Below are positions 1 to 9,769 of a DNA stretch of 64,000 bases, piece by piece. The position numbers and the translations under genes are program-made. How positions within the stretch are numbered: the first letter of the stretch is position 1; each line of letters begins with the position of its first letter. The notes beneath the pieces were generated by a model. It saw only the letters and a program-made list of their open reading frames with translations, was not told the origin of the DNA and ran no database searches. Origin of the DNA: Lachnospiraceae bacterium Marseille-Q4251 (GTDB lineage: Bacteria > Bacillota > Clostridia > Lachnospirales > Lachnospiraceae); NCBI GenBank assembly GCA_018223435.1, contig JAGTTO010000001.1, positions 434,001 to 498,000 on the forward strand. The letters run 5' to 3'.

Positions 1-489
1 TATGTAGATATGGTTCAGGTCGGAGCCCGGAATATGCAGAACTTCCAGCTTCTCCGGGAGGTTGGTCGTTCCGGTCATCCGGTCCTCTTAAAGCGAGGTA
101 TGGCTGCCACCATCGACGAATGGCTCAATGCCGCAGAGTACATCATGGCTGAGGGAAATCCGAATGTTGTCCTCTGTGAGCGCGGCATCCGCACCTACGA
201 GACTGCCACCAGAAACACCCTCGACATCAGCGCCGTTCCGGTGATCCGTTCCAAATCCCATCTGCCGATTATCGTAGATCCCAGCCACGCCACCGGCGTC
301 CGCGCCTATGTTGCACCCCTCGCAAAATGCGCCATCGCAGCCGGAGCCGACGGTATTATGGTAGAGACCCACAACAATCCGGCCTGCGCCCTCTCCGATG
401 GCCCTCAGTCTCTGACCCTGCCCCAGTTTGATGAGCTGGCAAAAATGCTGGATGCCTATGCGAAGTTAGAGGGAAGGGAGTTCTCATGA
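1..489 (+). CDS. aroF: 3-deoxy-7-phosphoheptulonate (DAHP) synthase, C-terminal part
   Basis: DAHP synthase joins phosphoenolpyruvate and erythrose 4-phosphate, the first step of the shikimate pathway, in the cytosol. Only the last 162 codons are present; the 5' end lies outside the window. The family motifs LLKRGMAATIDEWLNAAEYI and PIIVDPSHATG, with its metal/substrate-binding residues, are visible and fit the short type I-beta enzymes of Firmicutes. The stop codon overlaps the start of tyrA as ATGA, so the two are translationally coupled. With tyrA and aroA it forms an aromatic amino acid operon. No regulatory domain is seen in the visible part; one could lie upstream. Confidence 0.93.
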   Translation, partial: YVDMVQVGARNMQNFQLLREVGRSGHPVLLKRGMAATIDEWLNAAEYIMAEGNPNVVLCERGIRTYETATRNTLDISAVPVIRSKSHLPIIVDPSHATGVRAYVAPLAKCAIAAGADGIMVETHNNPACALSDGPQSLTLPQFDELAKMLDAYAKLEGREFS

Positions 490-1583
490 GTTCCTTTACG
501 GCCGGTTTTATCGGCCTCGGACTCATCGGCGGCTCCATTGTCAGAGCCATGAAATATTATTATCCGGACTGCCGCATCCTGGCCTTTAACAGGAGCCGTT
601 CCACTCTGGATTATGCCCTGGAGGAAGGGATCATCGATGAGGCCCTTCCTTCCATCAATGAGGCCTTTGCTTCCTGCGATTACATTTTTCTCTGTGCGCC
701 GGTGGAGACCAACGCCTCCTGCCTGCCGCTTTTGAAGCCTTATATTAAGGAAGGAATGATTCTCACCGATGTGGGAAGCACGAAAACGGACATCCACGCG
801 GCTGTGGAAAAAAACGGGCTGAACCGCTTTTTCATCGGAGGCCACCCCATGGCAGGTTCCGAGAAGACCGGCATCAGAAATTCCAAACGCATTCTTCTGG
901 AAAATGCCTACTATATCCTGACCCCAACAAAAGAGGTCGATCCCGCTCTCGTGGAAAAATACAGAGAACTGGTCATTTCCCTGAAGGCCCTTCCGCTGAT
1001 CTTAAGCTGCGAGGAACACGATCTTTCGACGGCGGCTATCAGCCACCTGCCCCATCTCATCGCCGCTTCCCTGGTGAATCTGGTGAAAAATTCCGATTCT
1101 AAGAAGCAGACCATGAAAACCATCGCCGCAGGAGGTTTCAAGGATATCACGCGAATTGCTTCCTCCTCTCCGGAGATGTGGGAACAGATCTGCGCCACCA
1201 ACCGGGACAACATTCTCATCATGCTGAACCGTTATATCGAAAGTCTTGAAGATATCCGAAAAGAACTGACAGACTGTGACAAAGAGGGAATCCATAATCT
1301 TTTCGCCGAGTCCAGGGACTACCGGAATTCGATCTCCGATTCTTCCCAGGGTTCTCTTCCGAAAAGCTACTCCCTCTACTGCGATATGGTGGATGAAGCC
1401 GGAGGAATCGCCGCCCTGGCCACCATCCTCGCCACCAACGGCATCAGCATCAAAAACATCGGTATCGTCCACAACCGTGAATTTGAGGAAGCGGTTCTTC
1501 ATGTGGAATTTTATGAAGAACCTGCCTTGAAAAAAGCGGCGGAGCTTCTCCGGAAATACCGTTACGTCATCTATGAACGTTAG
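486..1583 (+). CDS. tyrA: Prephenate dehydrogenase with C-terminal ACT domain
   Basis: Oxidatively decarboxylates prephenate to 4-hydroxyphenylpyruvate with NAD(P), committing carbon to tyrosine. The protein has 365 residues. It opens with a Rossmann nucleotide-binding motif GLGLIGGSIV (about residues 9-18) and carries the substrate-region motif GGHPMAGSEKTG near residue 120. From about residue 290 it has an ACT domain beginning YSLYCDMVDEAGGIAALA, typical of feedback control by tyrosine in Gram-positive TyrA proteins. The start overlaps the DAHP synthase stop by 4 bases, and the stop lies 13 bases before the aroA start. Length and domain order are normal for the family. Confidence 0.95.
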   Translation: MSSFTAGFIGLGLIGGSIVRAMKYYYPDCRILAFNRSRSTLDYALEEGIIDEALPSINEAFASCDYIFLCAPVETNASCLPLLKPYIKEGMILTDVGSTKTDIHAAVEKNGLNRFFIGGHPMAGSEKTGIRNSKRILLENAYYILTPTKEVDPALVEKYRELVISLKALPLILSCEEHDLSTAAISHLPHLIAASLVNLVKNSDSKKQTMKTIAAGGFKDITRIASSSPEMWEQICATNRDNILIMLNRYIESLEDIRKELTDCDKEGIHNLFAESRDYRNSISDSSQGSLPKSYSLYCDMVDEAGGIAALATILATNGISIKNIGIVHNREFEEAVLHVEFYEEPALKKAAELLRKYRYVIYER

Positions 1584-1596
1584 AAAGGGCTGCATT

Positions 1597-2883
1597 ATGA
1601 AATTTACAAAATCTGCTCCCCTCTGGGGAGAAATCACCGTTCCCGGCGACAAATCCATCTCCCACCGGGCTGTCATGCTCGGTTCCCTGGCAGAAGGAAC
1701 CACGGAAGTGACCAATTTTCTGAAAGGAGCGGACTGTATTTCAACCATCCGTGCTTTTCAGGCCATGGGGATTGATATTGAAGAAAAAGAAGATACGCTG
1801 CTGATCCACGGAAAAGGTCTTCACGGCCTCCAGGCTCCGAAAGAAACCCTGGATATGGGAAACAGCGGAACCACTACGAGACTCCTCTCCGGTATTCTCG
1901 CAGGGCAGACTTTTGAGACCACCCTCACCGGCGACGATTCTCTTAAGAAACGCCCCATGAACCGGATCATCACCCCACTGTCCCAGATGGGCGCCCAAAT
2001 CGAGAGTCTTCCCGGAAACGGCTGCCTTCCCCTTCGCATCACCGGAAGCAGCTTAAAAGGAATCCACTATGAGACGCCGATGAAATCCGCCCAGGTAAAA
2101 TCCGCCGTTTTGCTGGCTGGTCTCTATGCGGATGGTCCCACCAGCGTGACGGAGTCCGCTCTCACCAGAAACCACACGGAACTCATGCTCCGTTATTTCG
2201 GTGCCGAAATCACCACAGAGGGTACCACCTCAACGATCCAGCCCGAACCGCATCTGATCGGCCAGAAAGTAGAAGTGCCGGGAGATATCTCTTCCGCTGC
2301 CTATTTCATCGCCGCCGCTCTTCTGGTTCCGGATTCCCAGGTACTGATCCGCAATGTGGGCATCAACCACAGCCGCGACGGTATTCTCCGGGCTGTTCAT
2401 GCCATGGGCGGAGATATCCGCCTGCTGAACCGCAGGAAAGAGCATGCGGAACCGGTAGCCGATATTCTGGTAAAATCCGGTCCCTTAAAGGCCGCTGTTA
2501 TTGGCGGAGATCTGATTCCTGCTCTCATCGATGAGATTCCGGTGCTGGCTGTTCTTGCCTGTTTCGCAGAAGGAACGACCGTCATCAAGGATGCTCAGGA
2601 GCTGAAAGTCAAAGAATCCAACCGCATCGACACTGTTGTTTCCAATCTGAAAGCCATGGGCGCTCATGTGGAAGCCACCGACGACGGCATGATCATCGAG
2701 GGCGGTCATCCTCTCCATGGCGCTCTGATTCACAGCCACCTGGACCATCGCATCGCCATGTCCTTCGCCATCGCCGGCCTGGCCGCTGAGGGCGAGACGG
2801 AGATTAACCATGCTGAGTGTGTGAATATCAGTTATCCGGGATTCTATGAAGATCTGAAGAGTTTGCAGATGGAGGAAGAATAA
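1597..2883 (+). CDS. aroA: 5-enolpyruvylshikimate-3-phosphate synthase
   Basis: Transfers enolpyruvate from PEP to shikimate 3-phosphate, the sixth step of the shikimate pathway and the target of glyphosate. The 428-residue protein shows the family motifs PGDKSISHRAVMLGSL, GNSGTTTRLLSGILAG, KRPMNRIITPLSQMGAQIE, DEIPVLAVLACFAEGTT and KVKESNRID. An upstream in-frame ATG at 1573 exists, but the AGAAAGGG ribosome site sits directly before the ATG at 1597, which is therefore chosen. It is the last gene of the aroF-tyrA-aroA run and is followed at once by a strong terminator. Confidence 0.96.
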   Translation: MKFTKSAPLWGEITVPGDKSISHRAVMLGSLAEGTTEVTNFLKGADCISTIRAFQAMGIDIEEKEDTLLIHGKGLHGLQAPKETLDMGNSGTTTRLLSGILAGQTFETTLTGDDSLKKRPMNRIITPLSQMGAQIESLPGNGCLPLRITGSSLKGIHYETPMKSAQVKSAVLLAGLYADGPTSVTESALTRNHTELMLRYFGAEITTEGTTSTIQPEPHLIGQKVEVPGDISSAAYFIAAALLVPDSQVLIRNVGINHSRDGILRAVHAMGGDIRLLNRRKEHAEPVADILVKSGPLKAAVIGGDLIPALIDEIPVLAVLACFAEGTTVIKDAQELKVKESNRIDTVVSNLKAMGAHVEATDDGMIIEGGHPLHGALIHSHLDHRIAMSFAIAGLAAEGETEINHAECVNISYPGFYEDLKSLQMEEE

Positions 2884-2891
2884 AAAGAGTC

Positions 2892-2941
2892 AAAAAAGAA
2901 TGCCAGCAAGTGATTTCGCTCACCCACCGGCATTCTTTTTT
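2892..2941. terminator. Bidirectional intrinsic terminator
   Basis: An inverted repeat AGAATGCC / GGCATTCT is flanked by an A-run on the left and a T-run on the right, so it can end both aroA (plus) and the convergent thioesterase gene (minus). Confidence 0.85.
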
Positions 2942-3353
2942 ATAAAGCTTCCATCATTTGTTCAAAAATTTTATGCATTTCCGGCTTTTTCCGCTTCAGA
3001 GACAGGGGCTTGCCGTCCCGGTCCAGAAAACAGTGCGCCGTCTCCCCGGTGCAGCGAAGCTCTCCTGTCGCAACATCCGTCACCTCGTAAGCGATGGAAA
3101 GTTTGATCCCGTTATAAGCCTTGATCCTCATTCGGATCTTCACCCGCTCCCCGTACCTGGTCATGCTCCGATAGACCGCATGGGCTTCCAGCACCGGGCT
3201 GATCACGCCCTCCGCCTCCATCACATCATACCCCATCCCGGCCTTCTCCAGCACATCCGACCGCGCCTCCTCAAACCAGCGGATATAGTTGGAATGATGC
3301 ACAATCCCCATCTGATCGGTCTCGTAATATTGTACCTTATGCGTGTATTCCAC
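2940..3353 (-). CDS. Acyl-CoA thioesterase, YbgC/FadM (4HBT) family
   Basis: A 137-residue single hotdog-fold protein that probably hydrolyses acyl-CoA thioesters; the natural substrate cannot be told from sequence. The N-terminal VQYYETDQMGIVHHSNYIRW carries the family's active-site region with the catalytic Asp in YETDQMG and the following HHSNY. The start is a GTG preceded by AAAGGAA. It lies 79 bases after queA on the same strand and may be the last gene of that operon. Its stop codon touches the terminator shared with aroA. Confidence 0.88.
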   Translation of the reverse strand: MEYTHKVQYYETDQMGIVHHSNYIRWFEEARSDVLEKAGMGYDVMEAEGVISPVLEAHAVYRSMTRYGERVKIRMRIKAYNGIKLSIAYEVTDVATGELRCTGETAHCFLDRDGKPLSLKRKKPEMHKIFEQMMEAL

Positions 3354-3432
3354 TGTTTGGTTCCTTTCTATTCTGAAAATCCCCCCAGGCAGCCCATTTC
3401 CAGGCGGCCCAGAGGGAAATTTATCGTTTTTC

Positions 3433-4470
3433 TTATTCTACATCTTCCGTTATAAACATCGCATCCCCAAAAGAGAAGAACCGGTATTTATCCTTCACAG
3501 CCTCCTCGTAGGCTGCCATGATGTGTTCTTTTCCGGCCAGGGCGGAGACCAGCATGATAAGGGTGGACTCCGGGAGGTGGAAGTTGGTAATCAGGCGGTC
3601 TACGATCTTGAACCGGTAACCGGGATAGATGAAAATATCGGTCCAGCCGCTTCCGGCTTTCAGAATGCCGTCCTCTGTGGAGGCGGACTCCAGCGTACGG
3701 AGGCTCGTAGTTCCGACGGAAATGATCTTTCCGCCTTTTTTCTTTGTCTCATTGATGAGAGCGGCCTGATCCTCCTCCACCACATAGAACTCCGAGTGCA
3801 TATGGTGCTGGGTCACATCCTCCACCTTTACGGGGCGGAAAGTTCCAAGACCCACATGAAGAGTGACATGAGCGATATTGACGCCCTTGGCCCTGATCTC
3901 CTCCAGAAGCTCCGGCGTGAAATGAAGGCCTGCTGTGGGAGCAGCCGCGGAGCCGTCATGCTTTGCATAAACGGTCTGGTAACGGTTCTTGTCCTTCAGC
4001 TGATGGGTGATATAGGGCGGCAGGGGCATCTGGCCCAGTTTGTCCAGAATCTCCTCGAAAATGCCCTCGTAGGTAAATTGAATCAGACGATTTCCTTCCT
4101 CCACGATGTCCACGACTTCTCCTATGAGAAGACCTTCACCGAAAGAAATCTTCGTGCCGATCTTTGCCTTTTTTCCAGGTTTCACCAGCGTCTCCCAGAT
4201 ATTGTTCTCTTTCCGTTTCAGAAGGAGCACCTCGATCTTGGCATCGGTTCCCACCTTTGCTCCGTAAAGTCTTGCCGGGATCACCTTCGTATCGTTGATG
4301 ACCAGGCAGTCCCCGGGATTTAAATAATTGACGATTTCCTTAAAAATATGATGCTGAATCTTTCCCGTTTTCTTATCCAATACCATCAGTCTGGACGCGG
4401 AACGGTCTTCCAGGGGATCCTGGGCGATGAGTTCCTGGGGCAGATCATAGTAAAAATCTGATGTTTTCAT
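3433..4470 (-). CDS. queA: S-adenosylmethionine:tRNA ribosyltransferase-isomerase
   Basis: Transfers and rearranges the ribosyl group of SAM onto 7-aminomethyl-7-deazaguanine in tRNA, giving epoxyqueuosine at the wobble position. The 345-residue length matches the family. Visible motifs are [20 protein letters not shown] at the N-terminus, [13 protein letters not shown] and [13 protein letters not shown] centrally, and [18 protein letters not shown] near the C-terminus. The start overlaps the stop of the histidine phosphatase gene by 4 bases (ATGA). No tgt follows it here, so the rest of the queuosine route lies elsewhere. Confidence 0.96.
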   Translation of the reverse strand: MKTSDFYYDLPQELIAQDPLEDRSASRLMVLDKKTGKIQHHIFKEIVNYLNPGDCLVINDTKVIPARLYGAKVGTDAKIEVLLLKRKENNIWETLVKPGKKAKIGTKISFGEGLLIGEVVDIVEEGNRLIQFTYEGIFEEILDKLGQMPLPPYITHQLKDKNRYQTVYAKHDGSAAAPTAGLHFTPELLEEIRAKGVNIAHVTLHVGLGTFRPVKVEDVTQHHMHSEFYVVEEDQAALINETKKKGGKIISVGTTSLRTLESASTEDGILKAGSGWTDIFIYPGYRFKIVDRLITNFHLPESTLIMLVSALAGKEHIMAAYEEAVKDKYRFFSFGDAMFITEDVE

Positions 4471-5087
4471 TTTTCCTCCAAAAACGTACGGTTTTCATAA
4501 ATCAGAGAAGGCTGTCCATTTTCCACATGGATCAGGGCCACACTGCAGTTTTTCGGAACGCCGCCATGCCAGAAATCAGCCAGCTCAAAACTCCGGATGC
4601 TGTTTAAGATTCCCCGGGTGGCGCAGCCGTGGCTGGATACCAGAACAGTTTTGTCCTGAAGCTCCGGCCGGTGCATGATATCCTCCATAAAAGCTTTTGT
4701 CCGGGCCCCCAGTTCCTCCAGGCTTTCCCCGTTTGGCGGTGTCTGGTAGTGCTCCGGATGCTCAAAAAAATCATTGAAATTCGGGTCCGGAATGCTGTAA
4801 TTATCTTTTCCGCAGGTCAGCCCCTCATAATCGCCGAAGCTGATCTCCTGAATTCTGGGCTCCTCGATGACGGGAACTTTCCGGTCTCCTAGGAAAAGCT
4901 CCGCCGTCTCTCTGGCCCTTTTCAGCGGGCTGGTAAAGACCACGTCAAAATGTACCTTCTGAAAAGCCTTACCGGTCTCTATGGCCATTTCTCTTCCAAT
5001 TTCATTTAAGTCAGTGTCAGAACGACCCTGGAGCCGTCTTTCAACGTTCCAGGGTGTCTGACCATGTCGAATCACATAGATATTCAT
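4467..5087 (-). CDS. Histidine phosphatase family protein (phosphoglycerate mutase-like)
   Basis: A 206-residue phosphohistidine-type phosphatase. The catalytic RHG motif is in [20 protein letters not shown] at the N-terminus and the second catalytic His is in [12 protein letters not shown] near residue 150. Such proteins in Firmicutes act as broad phosphatases, alpha-ribazole phosphatases or mutases; the sequence does not decide between them. It lies 11 bases after pheT and overlaps queA, so it is probably part of the pheS-pheT transcript. Confidence 0.87.
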   Translation of the reverse strand: MNIYVIRHGQTPWNVERRLQGRSDTDLNEIGREMAIETGKAFQKVHFDVVFTSPLKRARETAELFLGDRKVPVIEEPRIQEISFGDYEGLTCGKDNYSIPDPNFNDFFEHPEHYQTPPNGESLEELGARTKAFMEDIMHRPELQDKTVLVSSHGCATRGILNSIRSFELADFWHGGVPKNCSVALIHVENGQPSLIYENRTFLEEK

Positions 5088-5098
5088 TTTTATTTTCC

Positions 5099-7516
5099 TT
5101 ACTGACGAAGCTCGATTCCCATGGAAGAAAGACCGTTCAGGATCTTCTTCATGGCTGTATTGATCTCGCTCTCCTCCAGGGTCTTGTCTTTTGCACGGAA
5201 TACCACGGAATAAGCCATGGATTTATAACCGGCCTTGATCTGGGAACCTTCATATACATCGAAGAGCTGATAGCTTTCGAGAATCTTGCCGCCGCGCTGT
5301 ACGATCATATCCTCGATATCGCCTGCCAGAATCTCGTGAGGAACCACCATGCTCAGGTCTCTGGTAACTGCCGGGAAACGGGCAATACCGGTGAATTTCC
5401 GGTCGAAATCTGCATATTTCACAACAACAGGCATGTCAAGAACTGCCACATAGGTCTTGTCGCCGATACCGTAGTTGTCTGCTACCTGGGGATGAATCTC
5501 ACCGAGATAACCCATCACCTCACCGTTGTAGATGATGTTTGCCTGACGGCCCGGATGCAGGAAGGTCTTGCCTGCCTTGGGATCATAACTGATCTTGCCG
5601 CGGATGCCTGCTTTGGAGAAGAACTCCTCTACCACACCCTTCATCACATAGAAGTCACCCTCGCCGTACATACCCATGGTGAACTGTACCCGCTCGTCCG
5701 GAAGTTCGGTCAGCGGAAGTGTCTTCGGAAGGTAGACCTTTGCCAGCTCATAGAGACGGACATTTTTATTTCTGTGATTATAGTTGAAAGCCAGGGAAGA
5801 AAGCATGCCGTTCAGGGGCAGGGTTCTCATCACGCTGAAATCCTCACCCAGAGGGTTGGAAATCACAATCGGTTTCCGAAGCTCGCTGTCTTCCGGAATC
5901 AGGAGTTTATCAAATACCTTCGGGCTCTCGAAGGAGTAGTTCATGCTCTCGGAGAAACCTGAGAACTCAGCCACATCTCTTGCGATACCCTCGATCCGCA
6001 CCTCGAACGGAAGCTTACCAAGGGTAGACTCTCCTTTCGGCAGGGTGGTCGGGATGTTGTCATAGCCGTAGAAACGGGCAACCTCCTCAGCCAGATCAGC
6101 CATGCGGAACAGGTCATGACGGAAGGTCGGTGCAATGACCTCTCTCTTCTCAGCGTCATAACCGAGATCAATCTTCTTGAAGTAAGAAAGCATATCCTCC
6201 TCGGAAACATCGGTTCCCAGAAGGGCGTTGATGCGCTCCGGCTGGAACGGAATGCGAACCGGCTCTTTTTTCTTCGTGTAAACGTCTACCATGCCGCCAA
6301 CTACCTCACCCGCGCCCAGCTCCTCGATCAGCTGGCAGGCACGGTTGATGGCATCCTCCGCATTGTTGGGATCCAGGCCCTTCTCGAACTTACCGGAAGC
6401 GTCCGTACGGAGACCGATGCGTTTTGCAGAGAGACGGATGTTGGTGCCATCGAAGCAGGCTGCCTCAAACATCATGGTCTTGACGTCGTCTGTGATCATG
6501 GAGTTTTCTCCACCCATGATACCTGCGATACCAACAGCTTTCTCACCGTCGCAGATCATCAGCACGTTCTCATCCATGGTGCGCTCCTGACCATCCAGGG
6601 TTACGAATTTCTCGTCAGCTCCGGCCCGGCGGACAACGATCTCATGGCCTGCCAGGGTGTCATAATCATAAGCGTGCATCGGCTGGCCGTACTCTTCCAT
6701 CACATAGTTGGTGATATCAACGATGTTGTTGATCGGACGGATTCCGTTGGAAGCCAGTCTTCTCTGCATCCATACGGGAGAGGGAGCGATCTTGATATTT
6801 TTTACGACTCTCGCGCAGTAACGCGGGCAGAGGTCGGTATCCTTTACGGTAACTTTCACATAGTCGTGAACGTCCTCGCTGTTTCCGGTAGCGGTGACAA
6901 CGGGCGGTTTGAACTCTTTGTGGAAGGTAGCTGCTGCCTCACGGGCAATACCGATGACGCTGTAGCAGTCCACACGGTTGGAAGTGATCTCATACTCGAA
7001 AACCACGTCATCCAGGCCAAGAGCCTTGACTGCGCTCTCTCCTACCACTGCATCCTCCGGAAAAATGTAGATGCCGTACTCCGGAGCTTCCGGATACATA
7101 TCTCTGCTGGAACCCAGTTCCTCGATGGAGCACATCATACCGTCGGACTCGATGCCGCGGAGTTTTCCTTTTTTGATGGGGATGCCGCCCGGAGTCTTCT
7201 TTCCGTCATGGCCTCCTGCCACACGGCCGCCGTCCAGCACAACCGGAACCTTGTCGCCCACATGAACGTTAGGAGCGCCGGTAACGATCTGAATCGTCTT
7301 CTCGCCGATATTTACCTGGCAGATGATGAGCTTATCCGCATCCGGATGACGCTCGATGGAAAGGATCTGTCCGATGACGATCTTGTCCAGGTCTGCGTCC
7401 AGTTTTTCAAAAGTTTCCACTTTGGTACCGGTCAGTGTCATGGCGTCGGTGTATTCCTGCGCTGTCACGTCCAGCCCCGGTACATATGCCTTAATCCAGG
7501 AAAGTGATGTATTCAT
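5099..7516 (-). CDS. pheT: Phenylalanyl-tRNA synthetase beta subunit
   Basis: Beta subunit of the alpha2-beta2 enzyme that charges tRNA-Phe. The 805-residue length is normal. It starts MNTSLSWIKAYVPG, followed by an EMAP-II-like tRNA-binding domain (about residues 40-150, with HPDADKLIICQVNIG). The B3/B4 editing region comes next, then B5 and the synthetase-like core. It ends in the ferredoxin-fold anticodon-binding domain (FARFPAVTRDLSMVVP near the C-terminus). An AGGAGG site precedes the ATG. It follows pheS by 17 bases and is controlled by the Phe T-box upstream of pheS. Confidence 0.97.
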   Translation of the reverse strand: MNTSLSWIKAYVPGLDVTAQEYTDAMTLTGTKVETFEKLDADLDKIVIGQILSIERHPDADKLIICQVNIGEKTIQIVTGAPNVHVGDKVPVVLDGGRVAGGHDGKKTPGGIPIKKGKLRGIESDGMMCSIEELGSSRDMYPEAPEYGIYIFPEDAVVGESAVKALGLDDVVFEYEITSNRVDCYSVIGIAREAAATFHKEFKPPVVTATGNSEDVHDYVKVTVKDTDLCPRYCARVVKNIKIAPSPVWMQRRLASNGIRPINNIVDITNYVMEEYGQPMHAYDYDTLAGHEIVVRRAGADEKFVTLDGQERTMDENVLMICDGEKAVGIAGIMGGENSMITDDVKTMMFEAACFDGTNIRLSAKRIGLRTDASGKFEKGLDPNNAEDAINRACQLIEELGAGEVVGGMVDVYTKKKEPVRIPFQPERINALLGTDVSEEDMLSYFKKIDLGYDAEKREVIAPTFRHDLFRMADLAEEVARFYGYDNIPTTLPKGESTLGKLPFEVRIEGIARDVAEFSGFSESMNYSFESPKVFDKLLIPEDSELRKPIVISNPLGEDFSVMRTLPLNGMLSSLAFNYNHRNKNVRLYELAKVYLPKTLPLTELPDERVQFTMGMYGEGDFYVMKGVVEEFFSKAGIRGKISYDPKAGKTFLHPGRQANIIYNGEVMGYLGEIHPQVADNYGIGDKTYVAVLDMPVVVKYADFDRKFTGIARFPAVTRDLSMVVPHEILAGDIEDMIVQRGGKILESYQLFDVYEGSQIKAGYKSMAYSVVFRAKDKTLEESEINTAMKKILNGLSSMGIELRQ

Positions 7517-7533
7517 TTTTTCTTCTCCTCCTA

Positions 7534-8556
7534 TCAGAACTGTTTCAGGAAACGGATGTCGTTTTCGTACAGCAGTCTCATGTCGTCAATCTCATATTTC
7601 AGAAGTGCGATACGCTCCAGACCTACGCCGAAAGCAAAGCCGGTGTATTCTTCAGGATCGATACCGCACATTTCAAATACATGGGGATGAACCATACCGC
7701 AGCCGAGGATCTCAATCCAGCCGCTGCCCTTGCAGAAACGGCAGCCGGTTCCGCCGCATTTGAAGCAGGTCACATCCATCTCGGCGCTGGGCTCCGTGAA
7801 GGGGAAGTGATGGGGACGGAATTTCGTCTTGGTCTCCGGTCCGAAAAGCTCTTTCGCGAACTCTGCCAGAGTACCTTTAAGGTCTGCAAAGGTGATGCCT
7901 TTGTCTACAACCAGGCCCTCGATCTGATGGAAGGAAGGAGAATGGGTAGCGTCCACCTCATCGGAACGGTAAACACGTCCCGGGGAAAGCATACGGATCG
8001 GAAGCTTGCCCTGCTCCATGACACGGGCCTGTACCGGAGAAGTCTGGGTACGAAGCACGATGTCCTTATTTATATAGAAGGTATCCTGCTCATCCTTTGC
8101 CGGATGGTTTGCCGGAATGTTCAGTTTCTCAAAGTTGTAAAGGTCGTACTCCACCTCGGGGCCGTCCATAATCTCATAGCCCATGCCGACGAAAATCCGC
8201 TCAACCTCTTCGAGCGCGATATTGTTGGGATGACGATGACCCATATTGATCTTCTTGGCCGGGAGAGTTACATCGATGACCTCTCTCTTCATCTGCTCTT
8301 CCCTGGCTTTTTCCTCGAGTTTCTTTTTGGTCTCCTCCAGAGCTTTCTCAATGGAAGCACGGGTATCGTTTACCAGCTGGCCTACAACCGGGCGCTCCTC
8401 CTGTGCCACATCCTTCATACCTTTCAAAACAGCAGTCAGCTGTCCCTTTTTTCCAAGAAATGCCACCCGGACATCGTTGAGCTTGTCCAGATTGCCGGAA
8501 TCCTGAATCTGCTTGATCGCCTCTTCTCTGATGGCCTTCAACTGTTCTCTCATCAT
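7534..8556 (-). CDS. pheS: Phenylalanyl-tRNA synthetase alpha subunit
   Basis: Catalytic subunit of phenylalanyl-tRNA synthetase. The 340-residue protein has an N-terminal coiled-coil tRNA-binding arm (about residues 1-90). The class II catalytic core has motif 2 around [20 protein letters not shown] and motif 3 as [14 protein letters not shown] cysteine-rich insert, [17 protein letters not shown] near residue 260, is seen in many Firmicutes PheS proteins. Two adjacent ATGs (8556 and 8553) follow a GGAGAG site; the first is used here. The leader is a T-box. Confidence 0.97.
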   Translation of the reverse strand: MMREQLKAIREEAIKQIQDSGNLDKLNDVRVAFLGKKGQLTAVLKGMKDVAQEERPVVGQLVNDTRASIEKALEETKKKLEEKAREEQMKREVIDVTLPAKKINMGHRHPNNIALEEVERIFVGMGYEIMDGPEVEYDLYNFEKLNIPANHPAKDEQDTFYINKDIVLRTQTSPVQARVMEQGKLPIRMLSPGRVYRSDEVDATHSPSFHQIEGLVVDKGITFADLKGTLAEFAKELFGPETKTKFRPHHFPFTEPSAEMDVTCFKCGGTGCRFCKGSGWIEILGCGMVHPHVFEMCGIDPEEYTGFAFGVGLERIALLKYEIDDMRLLYENDIRFLKQF

Positions 8557-8663
8557 GATGAATCTCTCCTTTATTTTTTCTGGGGTTTACCACAGCGGGA
8601 TCCAAAGTCAAAAGTCTTATCGTGCAGGCACGAACGATTTTTTGAACTTTCTGCCTTGGCATA

Positions 8664-8916
8664 ATAAAAAGGCCCCATCCCTGTAAAAGGGACGAAGCCA
8701 TAAAAGTTCCGCGGTACCACCCGATTTCCCGCCAAATAGGCAGGCACTTGAAATGCTTAACGCGCATGAAACGTCTCTCCCTACTGTAGGTTCAGAAGAA
8801 AAGCTCCGGTGTGAAATTCGGATCGTTCAAAGAACCTGGAAAAGCTTTCAGCCGCTGACTCTTCCTCTCTGCTGGAAATGAATCTCCTACTTGTCACCAT
8901 CATAGCCTGTAACACT
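8664..8916 (-). promoter_or_regulatory. T-box leader, phenylalanine type, upstream of pheS
   Basis: The T-box bulge sequence GGGTGGTACCGCGG is at 8722-8709 on the minus strand. It is followed by a G/C-rich terminator hairpin (GGCTTCGTCCCT / AGGGATGGGGCC) and a T-run ending near 8664. In the stem I region a GAAT is followed by TTC (8815-8813), which reads as a Phe specifier codon. Uncharged tRNA-Phe should favour the antiterminator and so raise pheST expression. Confidence 0.9.
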
Positions 8917-8922
8917 GCAAAC

Positions 8923-8951
8923 ATTCTATCTCGCCGGATTGGTTTTGTCAA
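8923..8951 (-). promoter_or_regulatory. Sigma-A type promoter of the pheS T-box transcript
   Basis: TTGACA (8951-8946), a 17-base spacer and TAGAAT (8928-8923) on the minus strand, with the expected start near 8916. The -35 box overlaps the last codons of the preceding gene. Confidence 0.8.
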
Positions 8952-9769
8952 GACCTCTTCCCAGTTTTTTCTTCGATGACCACATTGAGCATGGCTCCGA
9001 AAAAGATCAGCCACATGCAGAAATAGAGCCACAGCATCAGCATAACCACGGTGGTCAGGCTTCCGTAAATACTCACAGCATCGGAACGAAGCTCCAGATA
9101 AATGGAAAACGCATAGGAAAAAAGGGACCAGCTCAAGGCTGTCACCGCTGCCCCCGGAAGCTGGCTTCGGAATTTTCTCGGCTGGTTGGGCAGAAACGTA
9201 TACATGGCTGCCATGAGAAGGCTTAAGGCGATGACCGTGCCCGCCGTACGGAGCCAGATCAGCATCCCCGAAATCTTTCGCAGGAAAGTCAGTCGGTCAA
9301 TCAGCACATCATGAACTGCATTTCCGAAGACAAAAAGAACCAGCGCCAGCACAATCGAGAGAACAAGAATCACCACATAAAATCCGGAACGGATCCGGCG
9401 GAAAAGGTAATTTCTTGTTTCTTTCAGCCCGTTGACGGAGTTGAGTCCGTTCGTGATGGCCAGAACCCCTCTGCCGCAGGCCCAGACCGCCGCGATCACA
9501 CTGATCGACATTACGGTCGTCGATTTCACATAAATCTCTGAAACAATATCTTCCAGAAATCCCTGGAACGAAACCGGAAAAATCTGCATCAGAAGCTCCA
9601 TGGCATCAGTTTTTGTCACCGTCGTATACTGGAGCAGGGTCAGAAGGAGCATGATAAAGGGAATAAAACCCATGATAAGATAAAATGCCGACTGAGCGGC
9701 ATAGGCATCCACCCGGGCTTTACTGATCCTTTTTGATAAAGCTCTGATCTCCTGTATCCAACGCATCAT
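8948..9769 (-). CDS. YihY/BrkB family inner membrane protein
   Basis: A 273-residue polytopic membrane protein with about six hydrophobic segments, the first around SAFYLIMGFIPFIMLLLTLL. The family signature region is present in VWACGRGVLAITNGLNSVNG and SIYGSLTTVVMLMLWLYFCM. The family was once annotated as ribonuclease BN, wrongly; its true function is not settled. An upstream ATG at 9787 is possible, but GGGGAGA sits 10 bases before the ATG at 9769, which I prefer. The gene starts inside the 3' end of the SpoIID-like gene, so the two are probably coupled. Confidence 0.85.
   Translation of the reverse strand: MMRWIQEIRALSKRISKARVDAYAAQSAFYLIMGFIPFIMLLLTLLQYTTVTKTDAMELLMQIFPVSFQGFLEDIVSEIYVKSTTVMSISVIAAVWACGRGVLAITNGLNSVNGLKETRNYLFRRIRSGFYVVILVLSIVLALVLFVFGNAVHDVLIDRLTFLRKISGMLIWLRTAGTVIALSLLMAAMYTFLPNQPRKFRSQLPGAAVTALSWSLFSYAFSIYLELRSDAVSIYGSLTTVVMLMLWLYFCMWLIFFGAMLNVVIEEKTGKRS

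Noticed and set aside
3343-4323. Plus-strand open frame of about 326 codons opposite queA
   Set aside because: Antisense to queA, which has all its family motifs; no independent support.
6116-7507. Plus-strand open frame of about 460 codons opposite pheT
   Set aside because: Antisense shadow of pheT; no ribosome site and no recognisable protein features.
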